This document shows, piece by piece, positions 1 through 7,000 of a stretch of DNA of 8,008 bases. Numbering within the stretch: position 1 is the first letter of the stretch; each line of letters begins with the position of its first letter. The notes beneath the pieces are model-generated. The model saw only the letters and a list, made by a program, of their open reading frames with translations. It was not told the DNA's origin and searched no databases. The position numbers were made by a program, and so were the translations under genes. Source of the stretch: Calditrichaceae bacterium (GTDB lineage Bacteria > Calditrichota > Calditrichia > Calditrichales > Calditrichaceae); assembly GCA_030622395.1 (NCBI GenBank), contig JAUXGF010000115.1, positions 1 to 8,008 of the forward strand, given 5' to 3'.

Positions 1-108
1 CCTACGCCAAGGCAATATTGGGGCAAAGTAAAACAGCGGGAATTTATAAAAATCCAATTGTCCCCATTTTGGGTACAGTTGAAATTGGTAAGGAAAAATT
101 ATGACTGA
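1..108 (+). pseudogene. Remnant of a second Bro-N-domain gene (3' fragment, starts before the window)
   Basis: Frame 1 is open from the window edge to a TGA at 106-108 and encodes 35 residues. They include PRQYWGKVKQREF, then QLSPFWVQLKL, then a short non-homologous tail. This resembles the middle of a Bro-N domain and aligns with residues about 40-69 of the next gene (NPRDYWYRMK ... STVCRQLKM). The protein stops in mid-domain, just where homologues continue towards a conserved TDCANTEG-type motif. I therefore read it as a truncated, diverged paralogue, or the scar of a recombination between two Bro-N genes, and not as a complete protein. The fragment overlaps the start of the intact Bro-N gene by 8 nt. 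Frame 3 is also open over the same bases (3-104, ending in an ATGA overlap with that start). I prefer frame 1 because only it gives a recognisable family sequence. The decisive upstream bases are outside the window. Confidence 0.5.
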
Positions 109-943
109 AAAGCAAAACAAACTGGTCGTTTTCCAGAGTAAAAAAATCCGCCGGATTTGGCACGAAGACGAATGGTATTACTCGGTGGTGGATGTTGTCG
201 CCGTATTAACAGATTCAACAAATCCCCGCGACTATTGGTATAGAATGAAAATCCGTGTTAAAGAAGAAGATGGATTTGAACCGTCGACAGTTTGTCGACA
301 GTTGAAAATGGAATCGCCGGACGGCAAAATGAGAACTACAGATTGCTCTAATACTGAAGGTGTCCTGCGCATCATTCAATCTATTCCATCACCCAAAGCG
401 GAACCATTCAAGAGATGGCTTGCTAAAGTTGGGTATGAAAGAATTGAAGAGATAGAAAACCCCGAACTTGCCCAGCAGCGGAAGAAAGAAATCTATGAAC
501 AAAAAGGCTATCCGCAGGACTGGATTGATAAAAGGTTAAGGGGCATCGCTATCCGGCAAAACCTGACCGACGAATGGCAGGAACGCGGCATCGTTGAACA
601 AAAAGATTTCGCTATTTTAACAGCCGAAATTTCCAAAGCGACCTTTGGAATGACGCCGAGTGAATATAAAAAGTATAAGAATCTGCCTGAAAAATCAAAA
701 GCCAATTTACGTGATCACATGGACGATTTAGAACTGATTTTCACGATGTTGGGCGAACGCGTCACAACGGAAATATCTCAAAAAGAAAAGCCGGAAACCT
801 TTGATAAAAATAAAAATGTTGCCCGGCGCGGGGGAAAGGTTGCCGGTGCAGCCCGCAAAGAAACGGAAAAGGAATTAGACAGAAGCGTTGTAACGAAACA
901 AAATTATCTGGATAAAGGCGATAAACCGAAACTGGAAAAATAA
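101..943 (+). CDS. Bro-N domain protein (phage antirepressor-like), accessory gene of a type I restriction locus
   Basis: This is a 280-residue protein with an N-terminal Bro-N domain (about residues 7-108). The recognisable stretches are the aromatic start (IWHEDEWYYSVVDVVAVL), NPRDYWYRMK, TVCRQLKM, TDCSNTEGVLRIIQSIPS and KAEPFKRWLAKVGYER. The long conserved C-terminal part includes PELAQQRKKEIYEQKGYP, WIDKRLRGIAIRQNLTDEW, a TAEISKATFGMTPSEYK block and a basic GGKVAGAAR tail. Bro-N domains are found in baculovirus BRO proteins and phage antirepressors and are thought to bind DNA. Chromosomal relatives of this length often sit inside type I restriction-modification loci, but their role there is not settled. 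AGGA at 91-94, 6 nt before ATG 101, is a good ribosome binding site. hsdR begins 2 nt after the stop, so the two are very likely cotranscribed. No frame damage is visible. Family assignment is firm; a regulatory role in restriction is inference. Confidence 0.88.
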   Translation: MTEKQNKLVVFQSKKIRRIWHEDEWYYSVVDVVAVLTDSTNPRDYWYRMKIRVKEEDGFEPSTVCRQLKMESPDGKMRTTDCSNTEGVLRIIQSIPSPKAEPFKRWLAKVGYERIEEIENPELAQQRKKEIYEQKGYPQDWIDKRLRGIAIRQNLTDEWQERGIVEQKDFAILTAEISKATFGMTPSEYKKYKNLPEKSKANLRDHMDDLELIFTMLGERVTTEISQKEKPETFDKNKNVARRGGKVAGAARKETEKELDRSVVTKQNYLDKGDKPKLEK

Positions 944-945
944 TT

Positions 946-1473
946 ATGAACGAAGCGGAAACCAGAGCCGAACTCATCGACCCCAAATTAAAAGACAGCG
1001 GCTGGGGCGAAATCGAAGATACCAAAATATTGCGCGAGTTTTACTTCACCATTGGTAAAATTCAAACAGGCGGCAAACGCGCTAAACCGTTGCAGGCCGA
1101 TTATGTGCTCACTTATAAAAATCAGAAGCTGGCCGTAGTGGAAGCCAAAAGCGATGAACTGCCCGTTGGCGAAGGCGTGGCCCAGTCCAAAAATTATGCG
1201 GATAAACTGCATATCCCGTTTGCCTATTCCAGCAACGGCAACGAAATTTATGAAATCAATATGAGCACGGGTGCAGAGAAAGATGTGGCCTGCTTCCCCA
1301 CGCCCGCTGAATTATGGCAGCGCATTTTTGCCGAACAAAATGACTGGCGCGATGCCTTTAATGCCATCCCTTTCGAAGATATCGGCGGCAGTAAACCGCT
1401 GCGTTTTTATCAGGAAATCGCTGTCAACAAGCCTTGTGGTCCATCGCCGATGGCAATGAGCGCATCCTGTTAA
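946..1473 (+). CDS. hsdR: HsdR N-terminal piece: PD-(D/E)XK nuclease domain
   Basis: This 175-residue frame starts at ATG 946, 2 nt after the Bro-N stop, with a weak GGA-type ribosome binding site in the end of that gene. It encodes the N-terminal endonuclease domain of HsdR. The catalytic signature is D52 (QADYVL), then E66-x-K68 (LAVVEAKSDEL), followed by SKNYADKL and IPFAYSSNGNEIYE, typical of the HsdR_N fold. True homology runs to RFYQEIAVNK (residue 162, base 1431). The last 13 residues are out-of-frame readthrough ending at TAA 1471-1473. The expected continuation, ALWSIADGNERILLT, follows immediately in the -1 frame from base 1431. By itself this piece would make a nuclease domain without a motor. 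Confidence 0.85.
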   Translation: MNEAETRAELIDPKLKDSGWGEIEDTKILREFYFTIGKIQTGGKRAKPLQADYVLTYKNQKLAVVEAKSDELPVGEGVAQSKNYADKLHIPFAYSSNGNEIYEINMSTGAEKDVACFPTPAELWQRIFAEQNDWRDAFNAIPFEDIGGSKPLRFYQEIAVNKPCGPSPMAMSASC

Positions 1474-3062
1474 CCCTGGCCACCGGTACCGGTAAAACTT
1501 TTATCGCTTTTCAAATCGCCTGGAAATTATTCTATTCCCGCTGGAATTTGACTTCGACAAGCTCAGTCACCGAATATTTTGCAAGACGTCCAAGAATATT
1601 GTTTTTGGCCGACCGCAATATTTTAGCAGACCAGGCGTTTAACGCTTTCAATGCTTTCCCGGAAGATGCCCTGGTGCGTATCAATCCCGCTGAAATTCGC
1701 AACAATGGCCGTGTGCCCACCAACGGCAGCATCTGTTTTACTATTTTCCAAACCTTTATGAGCGGGGGTTCGACAGGCTCACCCACCGCTCAAAATGAAG
1801 ATGAGTTTAAGGAAGTAACTCAAATAGAAAACGCAAAAGGTTATATGTATATTTTGCAATGTTCTGATGGGAGTTTTTATACTGGTAGTACAAAAGATTT
1901 AAATCGTAGATTAGAGCAGCATAAAACTGGAAAAGGGGCCGAATATACAAGAAAAAACTTGCCTATAAGATTGGTTTACTATGAAACTTTTGCAAGAATT
2001 GACCAAGCTTTTTATAGAGAGAAACAAATTCAACGATGGAGTAGAGCAAAGAAAATAGCTCTGATTAAAAATGACATAATTCGACTAAAGCAATTATCAA
2101 AAAGCACAAAGGCCCCCGAGCCTTCGGCTGAGCTCAGTCGAACGCTTGTCGAGGGGTACTTTGGCCAGTACCCCGTAGATTATTTTGATTTTATCATCAT
2201 CGACGAATGTCATCGAGGCGGCGCAAATGATGAAAGCAACTGGCGTGATATAATGGATTACTTTTCACCTGCAGTCCAGCTTGGTTTAACTGCCACGCCC
2301 AAACGCACCCACAATATCGATACCTATAATTATTTCGGCGAACCGGTCTATATCTATTCCTTAAAAGATGGTATTAATGATGGATTTTTAACCCCGTTCC
2401 GGGTGAAGCGTATTCAAACGACCATTGATGAATATGTGTACACAGCGGATGATACGGTTATCGAAGGCGAGGTGGAAGAAGGCAAGATTTATGTGGAAAC
2501 GGATTTCAACCGCATCATTGAAATAAAAGCCCGTGAGAAAAAGCGTGTTCAAATTGTATTGGATGAAATTAATCAGGAAGAAAAGTCCATTATCTTTTGC
2601 GCTACGCAGGGCCACGCCTTGGCTATCCGGGATTTAGTGAATCAGCTTAAAGAAAGTACCGACCCCAGTTATTGTCAGCGGGTAACCGCCAATGACGGCG
2701 CGCTTGGCGAGCAGCATTTAAGGGAATTTCAGGATAATGAAAAAACCATTCCAACTGTTTTAACCACGTCACAAAAATTATCCACCGGCGTTGATGCCCG
2801 CAATATCCGCAATATTGTATTGTTGCGCCCTATAAATACAATGATTGAATTCAAGCAGATTGTTGGTCGCGGCACCCGTTTGTTTGAAGGCAAAGATTAT
2901 TTCACCATTTATGATTTTGTGGATGCCTATAAACATTTTTCCGACCCCGAATGGGATGGCGAGCCGTTGGAACCGGAAGCACTTCAAGAAAAGGTTTCTG
3001 AACCTGAAAATCCCTATGAGGCAGAAAAGGTTGCGGAAACAGAAGAAAAAAGAAAAAAATAA
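1431..3062 (+). CDS. hsdR: HsdR central piece: DEAD-like helicase/translocase domains with inserted GIY-YIG domain
   Basis: The frame continues HsdR from base 1431; TTG 1434 is a formal start, but no ribosome binding site supports independent initiation. Motifs, numbered on the repaired 898-residue chain, are: Walker A ATGTGKT at 179-185 (bases 1479-1499), FLADRNILADQAFN, then FTIFQTFMSG. The inserted GIY-YIG domain is at about 299-387. After it come the DECH box at 420-423 (2202-2213), GLTATPKR (about 2283-2306), TTSQKLSTGVDARN, and motif VI QIVGRGTR at 638-645 (2856-2879). These are the ATP-binding and coupling motifs of the superfamily 2 translocase used by type I restriction enzymes. The piece ends at TAA 3060-3062 in a lysine-rich linker, directly after the A7 run. 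In uninterrupted relatives as I know them, FMSG and YFG(Q/E)YP lie only about ten residues apart. Here roughly 130 residues separate them. Confidence 0.88.
   Translation, partial: ALWSIADGNERILLTLATGTGKTFIAFQIAWKLFYSRWNLTSTSSVTEYFARRPRILFLADRNILADQAFNAFNAFPEDALVRINPAEIRNNGRVPTNGSICFTIFQTFMSGGSTGSPTAQNEDEFKEVTQIENAKGYMYILQCSDGSFYTGSTKDLNRRLEQHKTGKGAEYTRKNLPIRLVYYETFARIDQAFYREKQIQRWSRAKKIALIKNDIIRLKQLSKSTKAPEPSAELSRTLVEGYFGQYPVDYFDFIIIDECHRGGANDESNWRDIMDYFSPAVQLGLTATPKRTHNIDTYNYFGEPVYIYSLKDGINDGFLTPFRVKRIQTTIDEYVYTADDTVIEGEVEEGKIYVETDFNRIIEIKAREKKRVQIVLDEINQEEKSIIFCATQGHALAIRDLVNQLKESTDPSYCQRVTANDGALGEQHLREFQDNEKTIPTVLTTSQKLSTGVDARNIRNIVLLRPINTMIEFKQIVGRGTRLFEGKDYFTIYDFVDAYKHFSDPEWDGEPLEPEALQEKVSEPENPYEAEKVAETEEKRKK
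1553..1572 (+). repeat. Solitary REP-like repeat inside hsdR
   Basis: TTCGACAAGCTCAGTCACCG encodes part of an atypical loop, TSTSSVTE, between RWNL and RRPRILFLADRN. It matches the repeat at 1769-1788 at 17 of 20 positions. Its TCGACAAGC core (1554-1562) recurs inverted at 2144-2152. It resembles the dispersed GAGCTTGTCGAAG-type palindromic repeats that I recall from many FCB genomes. The frame stays open, so it adds a short peptide to HsdR in what is probably a surface loop. Confidence 0.7.
1769..1788 (+). repeat. Left boundary repeat of the GIY-YIG insertion
   Basis: TTCGACAGGCTCACCCACCG lies directly after FMSG, the last normal HsdR residues before the insertion, and encodes STGSPT. It is a 17/20 direct copy of the repeat at 1553-1572. 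Its first 13 nt are roughly inverted with respect to TGAGCTCAGTCGAA at 2129-2142 (11 matches with one gap), so the GIY-YIG segment sits between imperfect terminal inverted repeats. GGGG-like sequence abuts both outer edges (1764-1768 and 2153-2156), a possible but unproven target duplication. Confidence 0.68.
1839..2105 (+). mobile_element. GIY-YIG nuclease domain inserted in frame in hsdR (candidate mobile unit)
   Basis: About 89 residues read through the hsdR frame as a complete small GIY-YIG domain of the UPF0213/YhbQ-like type. GYMYIL (Tyr codon 1848-1850) is the GIY strand and SFYTGST (Tyr 1878-1880) the YIG strand. DLNRRLEQH (Arg codons 1905-1910) carries the catalytic Arg, GAEYTRKNLPIRLVYYE is the conserved middle, and FYREKQIQRWSR (Glu 2019-2021) supplies the metal-binding Glu. 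GIY-YIG enzymes are single-domain nucleases of homing endonucleases, UvrC and some mobile elements. GC is about 32% (77/240 over 1861-2100, hand count), against about 54% over 1261-1500 and 42% over 2161-2400, so it differs from its host gene. An internal ATG at 1845 could serve as an independent start. Palindromic repeats flank it on both sides (1769-1788 and 2123-2152). No intein splicing residues are seen, and the open frame argues against an intron. Confidence 0.82.
2123..2152 (+). repeat. Right boundary palindromic repeat of the GIY-YIG insertion
   Basis: TTCGGCTGAGCTCAGTCGAA (2123-2142) is a 20-nt near-perfect palindrome centred on TGAGCTCA, with a single G-T pair. GCTTGTCGA (2144-2152) follows and is the inverse of the core of the repeat at 1554-1562. 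The segment encodes the odd linker APEPSAELSRTLVEG, after which normal HsdR resumes as YFGQYP. The structure is typical of REP or BIME-like palindromes, here translated as part of a protein. Confidence 0.68.
3053..3059 (+). promoter_or_regulatory. Candidate -1 ribosomal slippage heptamer A AAA AAA
   Basis: Seven A residues are phased in the upstream hsdR frame as AGA AAA AAA followed by TAA, which is the X XXY YYZ pattern needed for tandem -1 slippage. Slipping back one base here leads directly into the frame encoding KIKLRDGKEREIQH, the expected HsdR continuation. No convincing downstream hairpin and no nearby Shine-Dalgarno-like stimulator were seen; the nearest AGG is about 23 nt upstream. 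Transcriptional slippage, a real one-base deletion, or a homopolymer sequencing error would look the same. Confidence 0.45.
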
Positions 3063-3640
3063 AAATTAAGTTACGTGATGGAAAAGAACGGGAAATCCAG
3101 CATATGATTGCCACGATGTTTTATAATGTGGATGGTAAGCCTATCTCTGCCGAAGAAGTTCTGGAAAATCTTTACGGTAAACTACCGGAATTCTTTAAAA
3201 ATGAAGAAGAACTGCGCAAAATCTGGTCTGTCCCGGCAACCCGAAAATCATTTCTGGAAAAACTGGAAGAAGCCGGTTATGGTAAAGATGAACTAAGCAA
3301 TCTGCAAAAATTGATTAATGCGCAAAAAAGTGATTTGTTTGATGTGCTGGAATATGTGTCGTTTGCTATCAAGCCAATTACGCGCGAAGAGCGGGTAGTC
3401 AATGCCAGTTCACAAATTTTTAATGGTTTGGGTGACAGGCAAAAAGATTTTCTCTCTTTTGTTTTGTCCAAATACATTGAAACCGGTGTCGGCGAACTTG
3501 CTCAGGAAAAACTACCGAGCCTGCTGGAATTAAAGTATCATTCTATAACTGATGCGGCAGAAGCGCTTGGCGGTGTTGAATCTATAAAAAATACATTCAT
3601 TGAATTTCAAAAGTATTTGTACAAAATTAAAGCGGCGTAA
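3062..3640 (+). CDS. hsdR: HsdR C-terminal piece (EcoEI R-type C-terminal domain)
   Basis: In the -1 frame relative to the central piece, the sequence continues as KIKLRDGKEREIQHMIATMFY. This is the linker and start of the HsdR C-terminal domain. Next come LPEFFKNEEELRKIW, LQKLINAQKSDLFDVLEYVSF, ITREERVVNA and FQKYLYKIKAA. This helical domain is thought to anchor HsdR to the methyltransferase core. The first internal ATG is at 3104 (178 residues to the stop). Homology extends upstream of it to the A-run, so the ATG is probably not the natural start, although a split-subunit arrangement cannot be excluded. A GGG lies 11 nt upstream of that ATG and is a poor ribosome binding site. Frame switching by -1 slippage at 3053-3059 would fuse this piece to the central one with no missing residues. 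Confidence 0.85.
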   Translation, partial: KIKLRDGKEREIQHMIATMFYNVDGKPISAEEVLENLYGKLPEFFKNEEELRKIWSVPATRKSFLEKLEEAGYGKDELSNLQKLINAQKSDLFDVLEYVSFAIKPITREERVVNASSQIFNGLGDRQKDFLSFVLSKYIETGVGELAQEKLPSLLELKYHSITDAAEALGGVESIKNTFIEFQKYLYKIKAA

Positions 3641-4017
3641 ATTCACAAGCGCATATAACAAAAACGCGGATGATGATTTTCAGTTTTTCTTGAGGCTCTT
3701 TAGCCGCTTATTTTGTCCGGTTATGCTCAGCCCGTTTAATCCGCCGAAGGTAGGTTGCAGATGAAAGTTTTAACTGCTCCCGAATCACTGTCCTTAACGG
3801 TTAGTACAGTGCGGGACGCCTTATCCTACGGAACGGCGGAATTACACATATCTACATTAAAAAACTTATAAAATATTCAAACAGCCAGTTCTCAGCTCTT
3901 TAAATTCAGTGTAGATCGGTGTTAATCGGTGGCTGATTATGAGCAACACCCTGCTAATCGTAATAACCTTTTCGTTTTTTAATCCCAATAATCGGTACAA
4001 ACCAACTCTTATCCATT
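3641..4017. other. Convergent intergenic region between hsdR and the GH13 gene, no convincing gene
   Basis: This 377-nt gap separates two genes that end towards each other. Its longest short frame with a plausible start is 3761-3871 (36 residues, MKVLTAPESLSLTV...). I do not recognise it and it has no strong ribosome binding site, so I do not call it a gene. A weak attC-like imperfect palindrome spans 3651-3726. At 3911-3931 a phrase of the form GATCGGTG-TTAATCGGTGG recalls short dispersed intergenic repeats in related genomes, but only one copy is in the window. No tRNA, rRNA or riboswitch was recognised. Confidence 0.6.
3934..3980 (+). terminator. Weak terminator-like hairpin with T-rich tail
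   Basis: GATTA (3934-3938) pairs with TAATC (3955-3959), and AGCA pairs with TGCT inside, with a small bulge and an ACACCC loop. CCTTTTCGTTTTTT follows at 3967-3980. It could end plus-strand transcription coming from hsdR. The stem is short, the T-run starts 7-8 nt after it, and it lies nearly 300 nt past the hsdR stop, so this is a low-confidence call. No good minus-strand terminator for the GH13 gene was found. Confidence 0.25.
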
Positions 4018-7000
4018 TTAAACAATCAATAAAAATTTATCCGCCTGGTATCCGGCTTTTTCAGCGTCTTGTAAATATGTTTGTAAAGAGCGATAGGCGT
4101 TGTTGATTTGTGAAGCCGGCATTGTTTTCTTTTTATCTCCTTGAATTACAATATTCAAAAGAGTTAAAATAAACAGCCAAAATAACAAATCTTTAAATTT
4201 TTCTTTATTAAAGTAAAGTTCGTTTTGGAAGCGGTTGATCCGGATATATTTCTGTACATCGCTGTTAGAAAACAATTGTTCAAAATAAGGACGCGCCGGA
4301 CTTTTCTTATCAATTTTTAAACCGTCTTTAAAAATAATCAATATTTTCAGTAATAGCGCTTCCTGCAGAGCCTCAGCTTCCTTAGCTCCTAAATTTCCAA
4401 AATTCCGGACAAGCGCCTTATCCAGCATACGGTCGTCGATGAAATATGTATTATTTTGATAGTCCTGCCTTTGAGCATAAAGCAGGGAGAGTCCCTTTAA
4501 AAATGGCAGAGCTAATAAAATACGCCGGTTATCCAATTTTTCGGATACAGCCAAAGGGAGATAGTTTCGAATATCTTTTTCAACTGATTTCAATATATTT
4601 CCAGCGCCCTTAAGCGGTAAAGATCTTATACCCGTTAATTTTAAACCCGCCGAATATAAGTCTTTCAATTCATTTATCTCATCTTTTGAAATAAGAGTTA
4701 GATTCTCAAAACCTGCCGTTGTATTTAGCAGCGCCGTTAATTTCACATTAAATGTATCTAAAACGTCTTTATTGATTGTGTTATCCTGCCAGCCGCCGCT
4801 TAACCAGCGTAAACTACCGGGGTTAGCCGCTTCCTGAAAAGCATCTAAAACAGGTTTGTAAATAAATTCCTTAAGCGCTTCTTCAATCGACGGCGCTCCC
4901 CTGCCGTTTAAATATCTTTCAATATCCGCGTAAGGAAACCCGGCAGTATGCCTAACTTCACGGAAATCTAAAAAAACATGGTATTTAAATGCGCCTATTT
5001 CAAGATAAAGTCCGGCTTTTCCTATCTCACCGGAAGAACGGATATACTCTAATCCGCTGATATAATCACGAAAGATTACAAATTGGTTTTCACTTTGATC
5101 CAATTTTAAACCGTCAGCCAGTTTCATGCCGACTAATTTATCATCCTGATTTTTATATGATAAAGAATGATTAATCCAGCCTGAAGCCTGACTGTATTTA
5201 TTATGATAAATAACAAGACTGCGCTCAGAGCCAAAGCAGTTGCTATAGCTAAAAACATTTTCATTAATGCCGCCGTCCGCATTATTAAAATCATAAAAAA
5301 GGAAATTTTCCACGCCGCTGAAAATGTAACGCTTTCTGAGTAACGGATAAATTTGGCGCTCATGCCTCCTCACCAGCCATTCATCCGCCTGCTCATCCCA
5401 ATAAGCGCGCCTGTATTCCATTCCGTATTTTTCATTAAAACCTTCAATCTGTCCATGACCGAACATAGGCAGACCCGGCATAGTGCACATCATAACGCAA
5501 ACGCCAAAATATTTATCGTCCTTTCCGAACTGAGCGATCGCGGTTTCTTCATCGGGATTATTCATAAAATTGACATATCGTTTTAAAATTTGCGGATTAA
5601 ATTCCAGTACATTCTTAATTGATTCACGATATTTACCATTTTCTTCATTTTTAAGCATATTCATAAAAGCGCTGTTATAAACGCGGTGCATGCCGAGAGT
5701 GCGGACAAAATATCCCTCCATCATCCAGAAGGCTTCGGCTAACAACAGCGTATCGGGCGCTTCTTGTTTTACGCGGTCAACCACCTCGCGCCAAAACTCA
5801 ACCGGGAAGAGTTCGTCAAAGCGCTGTTTTGTAAGAGCGTGTTCAGCCCTTGAGGGTATATCGCCTCCGCCGCCGGGCTGCGGGAACCATAATCGTTGAT
5901 AATGCTTTTTAGCGAGTGTCATCGCGGCGTCAAAACGGATGATCGGAAACTGGCGGGCGACATGCAAAATAGTTTGTATAATAGATTCGCGAAGCTGGGG
6001 CATTAAATAGTTAAGCTGCGCCGTGTCATTCCAGGGCATGCTTGTGCCGTCGTTTCCATGATAAATATAACGGACGTTCCCGCTATAACGATCAAGACGC
6101 TTAAAAACAACGGCGGCGTCGGTTTTATTCCAATAGCCGTCTTCGATAAAAATACCCACCCGCTCATCATCGCTTAAATCCTGCCCGTTAAATGAATAAG
6201 AAGGGAAAGGCGGATGCGGCGACTGAATAAACCAATCGGGATGATTAATCACCCAATTTGAATCTATTGCCATGTGATTGGGCACCATATCGCTGGCAAG
6301 ACGAACGCCCCGTTTCCAGGCGCGTTCTTTTAAATTGTGACAGGCTTCTTCGCCGCCTAAATCACGGGCAATCACATAATCCTTCAGAGAATAGGCGGAT
6401 GCGGCAGCCTCCGGGTTTCCGCAGATTTGTTTTATTTTTTGCGAGGCGCGGCTGCGTTCCCATAAACCAATCAGCCATAAACCGCTGAAACCGGCGCTCG
6501 CCAGGCGGTCTAATTCTTCATCGGGAATTTGATCGAGCCTGGTAATGGAACGTTGATACTGCTTGCTTAATTGATCTAACCAAACATAAACGGACTTGGC
6601 TATTAAAACCAGGCACGGCATCCAATCAAGATCGGCGCTGAATTGTTCGGGCTCATAGTCTTCATAAAAATGAATTACTTCCGTTGGACCGGGGCCAAAA
6701 AGTCCGGCGTCAAAACGCATTTTTTCTTCTTCTTTAATAAAATCCATACTGATCAGAATCCTGGACAGGAAGGAAGATAATAGAATACCCCATTTAATAC
6801 GGATGAATTCTAATTGGGCGGTAATAGAATAAGGATATTTTTTAGCCGGTATAAGCAGCATCTCTAATAAGGGTAATTTTTCAGGTCCGTAAAACGGTTC
6901 GTCTTTAAAAAAATTATTTAGTTTCTTAAATAGCGGATCATATATTGTCTGCTTTTTTAACTCGGCGTCGTTAACAAGCTCTTTTATGGGCTTGTAAGCG

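Larger units (their letters stand above)
946..3640 (+). pseudogene. hsdR: hsdR, type I restriction enzyme R subunit, interrupted by two frameshifts and carrying a GIY-YIG insertion (whole locus)
   Basis: Three consecutive reading-frame pieces encode, in order and without gaps, the parts of one HsdR: PD-(D/E)XK nuclease, Walker A motor domain, DECH box, second RecA domain and C-terminal domain. Adding one base at about 1431 and one A within 3053-3059 gives one 898-residue chain. Removing the roughly 129-residue insertion leaves about 770 residues, a usual length for this HsdR type. HsdR drives ATP-dependent DNA translocation and cleavage when bound to the HsdM/HsdS methyltransferase. Both lesions are apparent losses of one base, one in a GG pair and one in an A-run. 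Sequencing or assembly error, true decay, and (second site only) programmed slippage all remain possible. The protein sequence is otherwise well preserved, with every motor motif intact and no internal stops, which argues against long-standing decay. Confidence 0.8.

Noticed and set aside
3..104. Frame 3 reading of the left edge, ending in an ATGA overlap with the Bro-N start
   Set aside because: The overlap is suggestive, but the peptide is not recognisable, while frame 1 gives clear Bro-N similarity.
283..304. Near-perfect 11-nt tandem GTCGACAGTT repeat in the Bro-N gene
   Set aside because: It encodes TVCRQLKM, a conserved family stretch, so both copies are explained by coding constraint and chance.
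1434..1436. TTG 1434 as an independent start of a separate helicase gene
   Set aside because: There is no ribosome binding site, and homology to HsdR runs seamlessly across the point if one base is restored, so it is a frameshift and not a gene start.
1839..2105. The hsdR insertion as an intein or group I intron carrying a homing nuclease
   Set aside because: There is no Cys/Ser start, no His-Asn end block for protein splicing, and the reading frame stays open throughout with flanking repeats of a different kind.
3761..3871. A 36-residue frame with ATG start in the hsdR-GH13 gap
   Set aside because: It is short, matches nothing I recognise, lacks a clear ribosome binding site, and lies in a region with other non-coding features.
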